In this document: one piece after another, positions 33,935-43,644 of the stretch
Layout of the letters: the number at the start of each line of letters is the position of its first letter
Position numbering within the stretch: position 1 is the stretch's first letter
Assembly (NCBI GenBank): GCA_020444475.1
Contig: JAHLKV010000003.1
Coordinates: 186,001-250,000, forward strand
Reading direction: 5' to 3'
Length of the DNA: 64,000 nucleotides
DNA from: a bacterium
Lineage (GTDB): Bacteria > Zixibacteria > MSB-5A5 > GN15 > FEB-12
Program-made: the position numbers and the translations under genes
The notes under the pieces: generated by a model
What the model was told of the DNA's origin: nothing
The model's database searches: none
Seen by the model: only the letters and a program-made list of their open reading frames with translations

Positions 33935-36094
33935 GTGATTCAGCTTACGAATCAGCCACTCCACTCCGAGCAACCCGACGAACAGCAGTAATAACCACAG
34001 CTTGTTGAAGAAGGTTATCTCCCCTTCAACCGCCTCGATAACCGGCCGCGTCTCTATCGACCCCAGCGCTTTGTCGAAGTCCTCATAGGTGAAATACCCG
34101 CCGGCGGTACGCCCGGCTATCGACCGCAGCACCTGCGGATTCCCGCTCTGATCGAATTCTTCCAGTGAAAACGATTCGACACGAATCGTCCCGGTCGCCC
34201 GCTTCAGCTCCCGTCCGCCTTTCTCTATCACGGCGTCGTAGCGGTATTCACCGGGAGGAAGCTGCGCAAACTCGCTCCGATAGCGACCGTCGCCCAGTTC
34301 CAGCAGATCGTTCTCGAACCGCGCGTCATCGGCAGCTCCTTCGAGCGTCACCGAACCGGTCGCTCCCTCGATCGGACGGAATCCGAGATCTCCTGCGAAC
34401 CCGGAAAACCGTACGGTTTCCCCGCGCGTGAAGACCTGCATGTCGGGCCCGATACGGACCGGATCGAAATCATCGGTCACGGTCAGCCATTCGGCCGCTC
34501 CACCCACGAAAGCGGTGTACGAATCGCTGCTCTCCCCCAGTCCCAGCGTAATGAACCCCCACGGCCAGTATGGTCCGGCAGCCGAAGCCAGCACTTTGCC
34601 GGGTCCGACCCGCTTGTAGCCGAGAATCGGAGAACGAATCCAGGCGCTGCCGGCGGCGACAGAAGCCAGCAGCACGCCGTTGGGATCGATCGAGTCGCAG
34701 ACAACCAGCGTCCCGAACGGCGGCATATTCGACCAGATGTCTCTGATCGCAGCGCGATTATCGGCCAACCGGACAGCCGGGTGAAACAACTGCCCTTCGG
34801 CCGGCTCCCCCTGAAACTGTGTGTACTGCATTGATCGAGGTGTGCTCTGGTGGAATGGCAGCAGATTGTTAAACCAATCGACCGGTCCTCGCCCGGCGAA
34901 CCGCCGGCCCATCATCACCCACAGCCCCCCCCCCTTGTCGGAGAGGTAGGACTCGAACAACGGACGGCGTGACTGGAGTTCCTGCGGATCGGGATCGTGC
35001 AGAATAACCAGGTCGTAGCGGTTCAACTCGGTCTGGCGGCCGGGAATCTGGCCGGACAGGTTGCCGGCCCCGGCGCCCGTGACGACAAAATCGACATCGT
35101 ACTTCTCGGATTGATCGAAGAAGCGTTTCATGAATCCGATCTCATAGTCCGGCGCCGCCGTCACCAACAGAACGAGCAACCTACTCTTGAGCACCTTGAC
35201 TGAAATGGTACGGGAGTTGTTGTCGGTGGTTTCTTCACCGTCAAGCGGGACGACTGACACTTGCAGCAGTTGCTGGCCCGGTTCGGCAGGCGTATAGTCG
35301 AGCGTGACATCGCCAAATCCGCCCTCTTCGCCGATAGAAAGTCTCCCCTGACTGACGGTTCGGTTGCCTTCGCGGAGTTCCACGATCGCTTCGCGCCCGG
35401 CGGCATTGTGCCAGTTGAGGCGGGCGGTGATCTCGCTCTTCTGCCCGACAAACTGAATCGGATCGAAATCTATATCGGCCAGACGGACATCAAAGGCGCC
35501 GACATCGGTGGCAACATCGACGGCGATAATCGGTGTCCGCAGTCCGTTCGCCACCGCTTGCGGATCACGACCGGCATTGGAGCGACCATCACCGATCAAC
35601 AGCCAATAGTCCGCCGGCTCCGCGATCTGCTGCTGATCGGCTTCGGCGAGCACATCTCCCAGCGCCGTCGCCGAACGATCGACCTCGACCGGTGACTCGG
35701 CGAGCGTAGCGCCGAAATAGCGAGCCGTCAGATCGACCTGCCCCCGGACAGCCGCAAACGACGAACCCGACAGCAGTGAGTCGACCCGCGCCGCTCTGGT
35801 TGTCCCGCGCTCTTCGCGCTCCATGCTGGTAGACTGATCGACCAGCAGGGTGACGCGGCGGTTGCGTTCAAACTCGCGGCTGTAGTTAATCACCGGCTCC
35901 AGCAGGGCCAGCATCAGAAGGAGCACGGCGCCGATTCGGAGGACCGCCAGCAGGATTCGAAGCCACAGCCGGAGGGGAGGGTTCGTCCGACGATACATCC
36001 AAATGGACAGCACCACCAAAAAGGCGAGCGCCAGCCAGGCCAGCACCGGCGTGGCGGTGCGAAATCCTATCGAGATGTCGGTTACTGAGAACAC
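33926..36094 (-). CDS. Membrane protein with vWA-like domain and a glutamine-amidotransferase-like region
   Basis: 722 residues. Two N-terminal helices (about residues 16-32 and 45-65) and one near the C-terminus (LWLLLLFVGLLGVEW) bracket a large extracytoplasmic part. The first domain starts VTLLVDQSTSMERE; DxSxS is a MIDAS motif of vWA folds, and its remainder includes YWLLIGDGRSNAGRD. The middle includes VLLVTAAPDYEIGFM and LVILHDPDPQE, matching the GATase1-like region seen in such proteins. The last part is a beta-sandwich. Proteins of this kind occur in aerotolerance (Bat) and cell-envelope loci, but the role here is unknown. It is convergent with the HisKA-like gene. Confidence 0.8.
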   Translation of the reverse strand: MFSVTDISIGFRTATPVLAWLALAFLVVLSIWMYRRTNPPLRLWLRILLAVLRIGAVLLLMLALLEPVINYSREFERNRRVTLLVDQSTSMEREERGTTRAARVDSLLSGSSFAAVRGQVDLTARYFGATLAESPVEVDRSATALGDVLAEADQQQIAEPADYWLLIGDGRSNAGRDPQAVANGLRTPIIAVDVATDVGAFDVRLADIDFDPIQFVGQKSEITARLNWHNAAGREAIVELREGNRTVSQGRLSIGEEGGFGDVTLDYTPAEPGQQLLQVSVVPLDGEETTDNNSRTISVKVLKSRLLVLLVTAAPDYEIGFMKRFFDQSEKYDVDFVVTGAGAGNLSGQIPGRQTELNRYDLVILHDPDPQELQSRRPLFESYLSDKGGGLWVMMGRRFAGRGPVDWFNNLLPFHQSTPRSMQYTQFQGEPAEGQLFHPAVRLADNRAAIRDIWSNMPPFGTLVVCDSIDPNGVLLASVAAGSAWIRSPILGYKRVGPGKVLASAAGPYWPWGFITLGLGESSDSYTAFVGGAAEWLTVTDDFDPVRIGPDMQVFTRGETVRFSGFAGDLGFRPIEGATGSVTLEGAADDARFENDLLELGDGRYRSEFAQLPPGEYRYDAVIEKGGRELKRATGTIRVESFSLEEFDQSGNPQVLRSIAGRTAGGYFTYEDFDKALGSIETRPVIEAVEGEITFFNKLWLLLLFVGLLGVEWLIRKLNHLV

Positions 36095-36193
36095 TTGCCC
36101 TCTTATACTGACTAAAGCCGGCTCAGGTTGGGTATTTCTGGCTGGGAAAGGGAGCGCACGGTAATGCTTTCGGCCGGGCGATCCATGAGCGGA

Positions 36194-37186
36194 CTACGAG
36201 GCGCGCGCTACCGTGTAGTGCACCATCGAGGCCAGCGATTGATAGTATACGGACTGGTCGTACCGGGGCAGCGATTCCAGCCCCTGGCGGCATAACTCGT
36301 CCGCACGACGGTAGGCGTAGTCGACTCCACCATTCTCGTGCACAAACTCGTGAATCTTCCGGAAAACTTCTTCGCTGTCGTGCGTCTCGTTGTCGTTGAG
36401 ATACGAGACGATCTCCCGCCCACTTTTCTCGCTCACCTGCTTGAGGGCATAGATCAGCGGCAGTGTTACCTTACCGGTCAGCACGTCGTTGCCGAGTTCC
36501 TTGCCGGTCACCTCGGGATCGCCGACAAAATCGAGCAGGTCATCGGCGATCTGAAACGCCGTGCCGATCTTCTCGCCGAAAGTCGCAAACCGCTCGCGCT
36601 CCGTCCGATGCCGATTGTTCAGAATCGGCCCGGTCTCGCAGGAAACGTTGAACAACGATGCAGTCTTGTCGGAAATGATCTCGAGGTACTCTTCTTCGGA
36701 CAGCGCATAATTGGCGGTTTCTTCGATCTGCCGGAGTTCGCCGACCGAGACCCGCTCGGTCGCCCGCGAGATAGCCGCAATCAGGTCCATCGAGTTCGCC
36801 GCCACCATAATCCGGAAGGCTTTCGCAAACAGGTAATCACCCATCAGAACCGAGATCAGGTTTGTCCACTGGGCATTGACGGTCTTTTTGCCCCGGCGGA
36901 CATCGGCGGCATCAACCACGTCGTCGTGCAACAGCGTGGCGGTGTGAATCAACTCGATAGCAAGGGAAGCATCAATCGAATGTTCGGTGAAATTATCCGA
37001 GGCCCGCGAAGACAGAAACACAAACGCGGGGCGAATCCGTTTACCGCGCGATTTGAGCAAATGGCGCGCAATCGAACTTATCAGCGGGGAATCGCCTTTG
37101 AGATAGTCGGCCAGGCGGCGGTCGAACAACTCCAGATCGGCCTGCACCGGACTGGCGTATTCCTGCATTTTTTTGACATCGAGCAT
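36194..37186 (-). CDS. Polyprenyl diphosphate synthase
   Basis: 330 residues. Trans-prenyltransferases elongate isoprenoid chains, giving quinone side chains. Both Asp-rich motifs are intact: LLHDDVVDAADVRRG (first) and QIADDLLDFVGD (second). GKRIRPA and ALSEEEYLEIISDKTASLF are further family segments. The length fits an octaprenyl/heptaprenyl synthase of the IspB/HepT type; chain length cannot be told reliably from sequence here. It uses IPP from the MEP pathway (ispH at 18684). The hydrolase gene lies 86 bases upstream on the same strand. Confidence 0.94.
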   Translation of the reverse strand: MLDVKKMQEYASPVQADLELFDRRLADYLKGDSPLISSIARHLLKSRGKRIRPAFVFLSSRASDNFTEHSIDASLAIELIHTATLLHDDVVDAADVRRGKKTVNAQWTNLISVLMGDYLFAKAFRIMVAANSMDLIAAISRATERVSVGELRQIEETANYALSEEEYLEIISDKTASLFNVSCETGPILNNRHRTERERFATFGEKIGTAFQIADDLLDFVGDPEVTGKELGNDVLTGKVTLPLIYALKQVSEKSGREIVSYLNDNETHDSEEVFRKIHEFVHENGGVDYAYRRADELCRQGLESLPRYDQSVYYQSLASMVHYTVARAS

Positions 37187-37272
37187 CGTGTATGCATCCC
37201 AAGTTGGTTGAGCGGCAAAATACGGTCGGTGGCGCGCCCTGTCAATCGGTTTGGACGTCCCTCAGGCCGCTC

Positions 37273-38178
37273 TCAGTCTCCTGCAACATCGCGATCCGGC
37301 CGGCCGTTCCGGGAATCGCCGTCCTCCGCGCCGAAATCGGCTGCTGCCGTCCCCTCGATCAGGCTCAAAACGGACGCCCGGTACGCCGGAATATCATAGT
37401 ACTCCCGATCATTGTGCCCGCCGGAAAGTTCGACAAACCGTTTCGGCGCAGGTGCGGCCTCGAAAAGCGACTCCCCCATATCGTACGGAACGATTTCATC
37501 CTGCGGCGAGTGTGTGATCAGCACCGGGCAGGAGACCCTGCCAATCTTGGACAAAGAGTCAAACCGGTACCGAATCAACAGTCCGATGGGAAGAAACGGA
37601 TACATCCGCCGGCCCATGTCGGCAGCCGACGTAAACGACGATTCCACCACCAGACCGGCGCACGGAACGCGCGTTGCCGCTTCGACCGCGACGGCGCCGC
37701 CGAGCGAGCGTCCGAACAGGACGATATTCTCCAACGACGTGCCCTTCGACTCCTGCAGCCACCCCAGGGCCGCCAGCGCATCCTCATAGCACTCCTCTTC
37801 ACCGGGCTGACCATCGGAACGACCGTACCCGCGATAATCAAACAGCAGAACATTGGCGCCGAGCGATACCCAGTAGGCCGCCGATTCGATGCGATTGGCG
37901 ATGTTTCCCGCGTTGCCGTGGCACAGAACGATGGTATTTGTCGACGTATCGACCGGGAAATACCAGGCGTGGATACGTTCGGTTGGAGTAACATCTATGA
38001 ACACATCCTCATACGCCAATCGCCAGTCAGCGGGCGTCTGGCCGATCTCCCGCGAAGGGAAGAAAATCAGCTTCCCCTGCTGGAGATAGAGGACGAGCGC
38101 GAAGACGACAAATATGCCGGCCGCGATTCCGGTTACCCAGAGAAGCATACGAAGTAGTTTCCCGGCGAGACTGCTCAT
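37273..38178 (-). CDS. Alpha/beta hydrolase with N-terminal membrane anchor
   Basis: 301 residues. An N-terminal helix (about residues 12-31, LLWVTGIAAGIFVVFALVL) is followed by an alpha/beta hydrolase fold. The oxyanion-side motif is VLCHGNAGNI, the nucleophile elbow is FGRSLGGA, the acid is likely in THSPQDEIVPY, and the catalytic His is in LSGGHNDREY. LLFDYRGYGRSDG is typical of the BEM46/YfhR-like serine hydrolases. The enzyme probably acts as a membrane-bound esterase or lipase. The substrate is unknown. Confidence 0.88.
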   Translation of the reverse strand: MSSLAGKLLRMLLWVTGIAAGIFVVFALVLYLQQGKLIFFPSREIGQTPADWRLAYEDVFIDVTPTERIHAWYFPVDTSTNTIVLCHGNAGNIANRIESAAYWVSLGANVLLFDYRGYGRSDGQPGEEECYEDALAALGWLQESKGTSLENIVLFGRSLGGAVAVEAATRVPCAGLVVESSFTSAADMGRRMYPFLPIGLLIRYRFDSLSKIGRVSCPVLITHSPQDEIVPYDMGESLFEAAPAPKRFVELSGGHNDREYYDIPAYRASVLSLIEGTAAADFGAEDGDSRNGRPDRDVAGD

Positions 38179-38200
38179 CTCACCACCAGGCTCCCATCAG

Positions 38201-39364
38201 TTAGTACAAGTCACTCAGGTCGTTGCGTGCCTTATCCACCACGTCCTGAAGGTCGCGCGTGAATTCTTCAATCGAGTTGTCCCGATCGTGTGGATTCCAG
38301 GAGTTTCGCCGCGCATAGTCTATGTTACTCTCGTTGTAGAACCGCTGAATCGGGGTGACGAACGCAACCTGTGCAAACGGGCAGAAGTATATCCATCCAT
38401 CACAATACTCATCGAGTGTAAACGGCTCGTAGCCGTGCCTGTACACCGCATCGTCGATCTCGTGCCGCACGAACGGGGACCCGACAACATCAAACCCTGC
38501 CGGATAATGCTCGGACCCAAGAAGCGCCATCACCGTGTCTATCATCCCTCCCGCCGGCCGCACGTAATGGTCGCTGTACCCCCCGGCTCCGGCCCAGGCA
38601 TAGTGCAGCATAACCGTCATAGCCCGTTCGCCAAGCGCCTCATGCACGTAGCGACCGAACCGATCCATCTCAAATCGCCCACTGAATCCGTCCCTGCCAA
38701 CCAACGGCTGAAGATCGCGCGAAAAAGCATGATGTGCGCCGCAGTAGGCAAGTACCTTCTCGCCGGCCGCCACTTCCTCAAGAACTACCTTCGCCCAGTC
38801 GCCTTCCGTCTCGCCATGCCAGACCTGCCTTCGAAGTGAATCAACGCGTCGATCTTCAGGCTTCTTCAGTATGCTCCAGTCCGGCGCGCCGCCCATCGCG
38901 ATTATACGAAACCTCGGCTCCGACTCCGCCCGCTGCTGATTGACCGACCAGGCCGCCTTGTATATGTAAACATACTCCTGAAATCCCCAGTAGACAAACG
39001 AGCGCATGGTGATCTCCCGCGCCAACTGTTCATCCCACACCGGGGCGGTGATGAGGCTGTCGAGCAGCGTCTGATCCACCCGCCGAAGGTACTCCGTAGC
39101 GAGACGGTTGATCCCGTCCTTGTGCAGGGCCGGTATCAGGTTCCGGACAAATTCCACGTGCTGTTTGACATAGTGCGGCTCGCCGAGAATGACGACATCG
39201 TGATCGTCGAATTTCGAGAGAACATATTCAATCGGAGACTGAGCATTCTCCGACACGTAGTTCACCAGCGTGTCGATCTGTGCGTCAGTCAATTCTACCG
39301 CCTGCGAAGAACCCGCACCAAACAGCATCAATATCAGTAGTGGAGCTATCACCGCAAAGCGCAT
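38201..39364 (-). CDS. Exported ChaN/erythromycin-esterase-like protein
   Basis: 387 residues with a signal peptide (MRFAVIAPLLILMLFGAGSS, cleavage near SQA). The segment HDVVILGEPHYVKQHVEFVRNLIP carries the GExH signature shared by the ChaN/TIKI/EreA superfamily. A second conserved area is KVLAYCGAHHAFSRD, where a paired histidine is expected. Members are heme-binding lipoproteins, metalloproteases or macrolide esterases. The Trp/Tyr-rich C-terminus (CDGWIYFCPFAQV) is not recognised. Function is uncertain. It precedes the alpha/beta hydrolase gene on the same strand by 22 bases. Confidence 0.62.
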   Translation of the reverse strand: MRFAVIAPLLILMLFGAGSSQAVELTDAQIDTLVNYVSENAQSPIEYVLSKFDDHDVVILGEPHYVKQHVEFVRNLIPALHKDGINRLATEYLRRVDQTLLDSLITAPVWDEQLAREITMRSFVYWGFQEYVYIYKAAWSVNQQRAESEPRFRIIAMGGAPDWSILKKPEDRRVDSLRRQVWHGETEGDWAKVVLEEVAAGEKVLAYCGAHHAFSRDLQPLVGRDGFSGRFEMDRFGRYVHEALGERAMTVMLHYAWAGAGGYSDHYVRPAGGMIDTVMALLGSEHYPAGFDVVGSPFVRHEIDDAVYRHGYEPFTLDEYCDGWIYFCPFAQVAFVTPIQRFYNESNIDYARRNSWNPHDRDNSIEEFTRDLQDVVDKARNDLSDLY

Positions 39365-39407
39365 ATATCTCCCTCCCGGATTCCGGCAGTCCGTCGCATC
39401 GGACCGC

Positions 39408-40949
39408 TCATTCCCACTCTATTGTTGCTGGCGGTTTCGAAGAGATGTCGTAGGTCACGCGGTTGACGCCCGTGACGTTACGAATAATCTTGTTCGACAG
39501 CTCAGCCAGGATATCCGGGTCGATCCGCGCCCAGTCGGCGGTCATGCCGTCGACCGAAGTTACCGCGCGAAGCGCGACGACATTCTCGTAGGTCCGTGCG
39601 TCTCCCATTACACCGACTGCCTTGACCGGAAGCAGCACCGCAAACGCCTGCCAGATCTCGTCGTATATTCCGTGCCGACGGAGACCGTCGATGAAGATAG
39701 CGTCGACTTCGCGAAGCAAATCGCATCGCTCCTGCGTAACATCGCCGAGTATACGCACCGCCAGCCCCGGTCCGGGGAAGGGATGACGGCCGAGGAACTC
39801 ATGCGGCAGGCCGAGCGCCCTGCCCATCTCGCGGACTTCGTCTTTGAAGAGCTCGCGAAGCGGCTCGACCAGTGTGAGCTTCATGCGATCTTTCAGGCCG
39901 CCGACATTGTGATGGCTTTTTATGGTTGCCGCCGGCCCCTTAAACGATACCGATTCAATCACGTCAGGATACAATGTCCCCTGCGCCAGGAACTCGATTC
40001 GCCCGATCTTGTCGGCTTGCTCTTCGAAAACGTCTATAAACGTCGCACCGATAATCTTGCGCTTCTTCTCCGGATCCTCGACGCCGGCCAGGCGGTCGAG
40101 AAACAATCGCGACGCATCGACCGGGTGCAGATTGATCCCCAGTGTTCCCAACAATGCCGATACATCCGTGAACTCGTTCTTGCGGAGCAGCCCGTTGTTG
40201 ACGAAGACCGCGTGGAGCTTGCTGCCGATCGCACGCGTCAGAAGCATTGCCGCAACCGAACTGTCGACCCCGCCCGATATGCCGAGCAAGACGTCGTTGT
40301 CGCCGACCTTCTCACGAATGGCCTTCACACTCTCATCGATCACCGACTCAGTCGTCCAGTCACCCTTCAATCCGCAGATATCGAAGAGGAAGTTATGGAG
40401 TATCTTCTTGCCTTCATCGGTGTGGTGCACTTCAGGGTGGAACTGCAGACCGTACAGCCGCCGCTGGTCGTTGGCGATGGCTGCGACATTCAGATCATCG
40501 GTCGAACCGATCACTTCGAACCCGTCGGCCAGGTCGACCACCGAGTCACCGTGAGACATCCACACGCGACTGGAATCCTGCATCCCTTTGAAGATGCCGT
40601 TGGTGCTCCTGACCCTGAAATGCGACAGTCCGTACTCCCGGCTGGCGCTCGCTTCGAGCCGCCCCCCGAGACGGTCGATCATCAACTGCATGCCGTAGCA
40701 CACGCCGAGGATCGGCTTGTCGGTGTCGAAAAAGGACCGGTCGAGACGAGGGGCATCCGGATCGGCGAGCGACGCCGGACCGCCGGAGAGGATAAAACCG
40801 GCGATATTCCGGTCGGCGTAGGTGGACAGGTCAACATTGAACGGCGCAATCTCACAATAGACGTGCGCTTCGCGGATGCGGCGTGCGATTAACTGCGTAT
40901 ACTGCGAACCGAAATCAAGTATCAAAATCATGTCGTGACTGGTAATCAC
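39408..40949 (-). CDS. guaA: GMP synthase (glutamine-hydrolysing)
   Basis: 513 residues. GuaA aminates XMP to GMP. The N-terminal class I glutaminase domain has LILDFGSQYTQLIARRIRE, the catalytic Cys in LGVCYGMQLM, and HPEVHHTDEG. The ATP pyrophosphatase P-loop is LGISGGVDSSVAA, and the C-terminal dimerisation domain ends in TYDISSKPPATIEWE. I chose the GTG at 40949 because GGAGG lies just before it inside the nadB end, although an ATG six codons on is possible. It overlaps nadB by four bases. Confidence 0.98.
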   Translation of the reverse strand: MITSHDMILILDFGSQYTQLIARRIREAHVYCEIAPFNVDLSTYADRNIAGFILSGGPASLADPDAPRLDRSFFDTDKPILGVCYGMQLMIDRLGGRLEASASREYGLSHFRVRSTNGIFKGMQDSSRVWMSHGDSVVDLADGFEVIGSTDDLNVAAIANDQRRLYGLQFHPEVHHTDEGKKILHNFLFDICGLKGDWTTESVIDESVKAIREKVGDNDVLLGISGGVDSSVAAMLLTRAIGSKLHAVFVNNGLLRKNEFTDVSALLGTLGINLHPVDASRLFLDRLAGVEDPEKKRKIIGATFIDVFEEQADKIGRIEFLAQGTLYPDVIESVSFKGPAATIKSHHNVGGLKDRMKLTLVEPLRELFKDEVREMGRALGLPHEFLGRHPFPGPGLAVRILGDVTQERCDLLREVDAIFIDGLRRHGIYDEIWQAFAVLLPVKAVGVMGDARTYENVVALRAVTSVDGMTADWARIDPDILAELSNKIIRNVTGVNRVTYDISSKPPATIEWE

Positions 40950-42559
40950 TGGACCTCCATCGCCCCTTCGGGTACCGTGTCGATTATCGTGTCTTTAAGA
41001 TAGGCGTCGTCCGGCTCGGCCCTGTCTTCGAGATACTGCAGCCCGCGCGATTCCTTGCGGGAGATAGCCGACAGGATCACCAACTGCGCGGTCTGGACCA
41101 TATTGCGAAGCTCGACCAGTTTGTACGTCGCGGGTGTGCTTCGGTGAATTTCCTCGACCTCGATCATGATTCGCCCGATCTTCCCAAGCGCGATCGAGAG
41201 CCGCTCCTGCGTACGCACGATTCCCACCAGGTCCGACATCACTCGCTGCAGTTCACGCTTGTAATGCGAGAACAGCACCTTCTCATCGGGATACGCCCCA
41301 AACCGTTCCGGCTGCCCGATTTTGGGAAGTGACTCCGGAACCGACACCGTGGCGCCATACTCGAGCGAATACCTGGCCGCAAACTCGGCCATCACCACGG
41401 CCTCAAGCAGAGAATTCGAAGCCAGTCGGTTGGCGCCGTGCATTCCGGTCATCGCAACCTCACCGGCGACAAACAGACCCGGCAGCGATGTCCGTCCATG
41501 AATGTCCGATACCACCCCGCCACAGGCATAGTGTGCGGCCGGCACCACCGGGATCGCCCGCTGGGTGATATCGAATCCATAGCGAAGGCACTGGCGGTAG
41601 ATATTCGGGAAGCGTTTCCGGATAAACTCCGGGTCGCGATGGCTTACATCGAGCAGCACATACTCCTCGCCGGACCGCTTCAATTCCTTGTCGATCGCGC
41701 GGGCGACAACATCGCGCGGCGCCAGATCCTTCAGCTCGTGCGCGTGCTCCATGAAGTACTCGCCGGACACCGACCTCAGACGGGCGCCTTCACCGCGCAC
41801 CGCTTCACTGATCAGGAACGGCCAGCGCCCCGGGCTGTACAGGGTGGTCGGATGGAACTGCACGAACTCCAGGTTGCCCACCGGAACACCGGCCCGAAAC
41901 GCCAGCGCCACCCCGTCGCCGGTGGCGATTTTCGGATTCGATGTGTGATAGTATATCTGGCCCATGCCACCGGTCGCGAGAAGTGTCACCGGCGCCACGA
42001 AGTTGGTCAGCGACTCATTGACTTCGCTGAGCACGGTCGCCCCGACACAGCGTCGTCCGGAACCGTTGTCCGTAACAAGCAAGTCAATAGCCATGTGATT
42101 GCGATAGATCGTGATCTGGTCCGGCAGCGAACGACAGGCGCTCAACAGCGCCCGCTCGATTTCACGACCGGTGAGGTCCGAGGCGTGCACCACCCGGTTC
42201 GCCGAGTGCCCACCCTCGCGCCCGAGATCAAACGTGCCTTCGTGCTGGGTGAAGCGTACGCCGAGTTCGATAAGCTCCCTGATCACTCCGGGACCGGCCT
42301 TCACGACCTGCTCTACAACATCCCGGTGACACAGCCCGCAGCCGGCCTTCAGCGTGTCTTTGACATGGGATTCGAACGAGTCCGTTCCGGCCAGGACGGC
42401 GGCGATCCCCCCCTGCGCCCGGTTGGTACTGGAGTCGGTCTCCTGCTTCTTGGTGACAATCGTCACGCGGGCGCTGGAATCGTTGCCCACTATCTTGAGT
42501 GCATAAAAAAGTCCGGCGATACCGCTGCCGATCACGAGGTAGTCGCAGCGCTGTTCCAT
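40946..42559 (-). CDS. nadB: L-aspartate oxidase
   Basis: 537 residues. NadB oxidises aspartate to iminoaspartate for NAD synthesis. The FAD-binding N-terminus is DYLVIGSGIAGLFYALKI; QGGIAAVLAGTDSFESHVKDT and EGGHSANRVVHASD are signature segments, and AANRLASN is represented by HGANRLASNSLLEAVV. The C-terminal helical domain is complete. nadA and nadC are not in the window. It starts two bases after lpxK and overlaps guaA by four bases, so it is part of the long lipid A operon. Confidence 0.96.
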   Translation of the reverse strand: MEQRCDYLVIGSGIAGLFYALKIVGNDSSARVTIVTKKQETDSSTNRAQGGIAAVLAGTDSFESHVKDTLKAGCGLCHRDVVEQVVKAGPGVIRELIELGVRFTQHEGTFDLGREGGHSANRVVHASDLTGREIERALLSACRSLPDQITIYRNHMAIDLLVTDNGSGRRCVGATVLSEVNESLTNFVAPVTLLATGGMGQIYYHTSNPKIATGDGVALAFRAGVPVGNLEFVQFHPTTLYSPGRWPFLISEAVRGEGARLRSVSGEYFMEHAHELKDLAPRDVVARAIDKELKRSGEEYVLLDVSHRDPEFIRKRFPNIYRQCLRYGFDITQRAIPVVPAAHYACGGVVSDIHGRTSLPGLFVAGEVAMTGMHGANRLASNSLLEAVVMAEFAARYSLEYGATVSVPESLPKIGQPERFGAYPDEKVLFSHYKRELQRVMSDLVGIVRTQERLSIALGKIGRIMIEVEEIHRSTPATYKLVELRNMVQTAQLVILSAISRKESRGLQYLEDRAEPDDAYLKDTIIDTVPEGAMEVQ

Positions 42560-42561
42560 GA

Positions 42562-43644
42562 TCAGTCCTTACGAACCAGGTTGAGTCGTGTCATGATGTC
42601 GTGAACGAACTTCTCCTCCCCCGGGTCGAGATCGATCGCCAGGTCAAGATAACAGAGCTCCCGACCGAAATTAAACCCGCCCAGCTTGACGAAATCCTTC
42701 GCCGTCGTCAGCAGCAGGTCGGGGTCGTGCTCATCGGCTTCGGCTTTAATCCGCTCCAGCAACGACTGATCGTATATCTGGTGATCATCAAGCTCGAGGT
42801 AATGGTCAACGTCGCCGGACAGCGCCGTCACTTGCTTGTGAAGCGAGCGGAAGTTCCCCACTCCGGCGAACAGATAGACGGACTTGTCACGGAGATACTT
42901 AATCGCGAGCTGCTGATTGTTCAGGGTCAGCTGAGAGGCGAAGAAATTCGCGTGATAGAAGTCCGCCCCCGGATGTATCTTCTGCAGCCGGTTGCGAAGC
43001 CGCTGAATGTCCCGGGCGAAGTTGGCGCGTGTGATCACCACCACATCGGCGCGGCGAATGGCGAGAAGCGGCTCTCGAAGCACCCCGTTTGGGAAGAGGC
43101 GAAGCCAGCGACGTTTCACACCGGCGTCAAACGTCACCAGGTTTAACGAGGGCTTCAGTGCCCAGTGCTGGAACCCATCATCAACAATGATAACATCGAC
43201 CTCCCCCGATTCGGCCAGCCTCCTGGCCGCCTCCACTTTCTTCTCGTCGACCGAAATCATCGCATGGGGAACATCGTTTGCCAGCAGCATGACCTCATCG
43301 CCGGTCTCTTCAACCGGCCGCTTCTGGACTTTGTAGCCCGGCTCCGTGAATGACACAATCGTCTGGCGACCGTAGGCCGACGAGGCAATCCCGACTCGGA
43401 TTCCATCGCCGAGCAGCGATCGTGCGATAAACCCGGTCATCGGTGTCTTGCCCGACCCGCCAACCGTAATATTCCCCACCGAAATCACCGGCACCGATAG
43501 TTCCACCGGTTGGGGGGCCGTACGACGACTGATCGCGAACAGCGCACGATAGACCAGTGACGCCAGCCACAAAAACAGGCCGGGAATGTGCAACCAGGTA
43601 AATCCCTTGCGGTCGACAATCCGCCGCCAGAATCGGTCACGCAT
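42562..43644 (-). CDS. lpxK: Tetraacyldisaccharide 4'-kinase
   Basis: 360 residues. LpxK adds the 4'-phosphate to the lipid A precursor. An N-terminal membrane-associated helix (LHIPGLFLWLASLVYRALF) precedes the Walker A motif ISVGNITVGGSGKTPMTGFI. The conserved catalytic segment is IIVDDGFQHWALK. VYLFAGVGNFRSLHKQ near residue 245 matches the family's AGIGxPxxF region. It overlaps waaA by eight bases and is followed by nadB after two bases. Confidence 0.95.
   Translation of the reverse strand: MRDRFWRRIVDRKGFTWLHIPGLFLWLASLVYRALFAISRRTAPQPVELSVPVISVGNITVGGSGKTPMTGFIARSLLGDGIRVGIASSAYGRQTIVSFTEPGYKVQKRPVEETGDEVMLLANDVPHAMISVDEKKVEAARRLAESGEVDVIIVDDGFQHWALKPSLNLVTFDAGVKRRWLRLFPNGVLREPLLAIRRADVVVITRANFARDIQRLRNRLQKIHPGADFYHANFFASQLTLNNQQLAIKYLRDKSVYLFAGVGNFRSLHKQVTALSGDVDHYLELDDHQIYDQSLLERIKAEADEHDPDLLLTTAKDFVKLGGFNFGRELCYLDLAIDLDPGEEKFVHDIMTRLNLVRKD

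Noticed and set aside
39270-40892. 540-codon plus-strand frame antisense to guaA
   Set aside because: guaA has complete catalytic motifs; the opposite frame is a codon-bias shadow.
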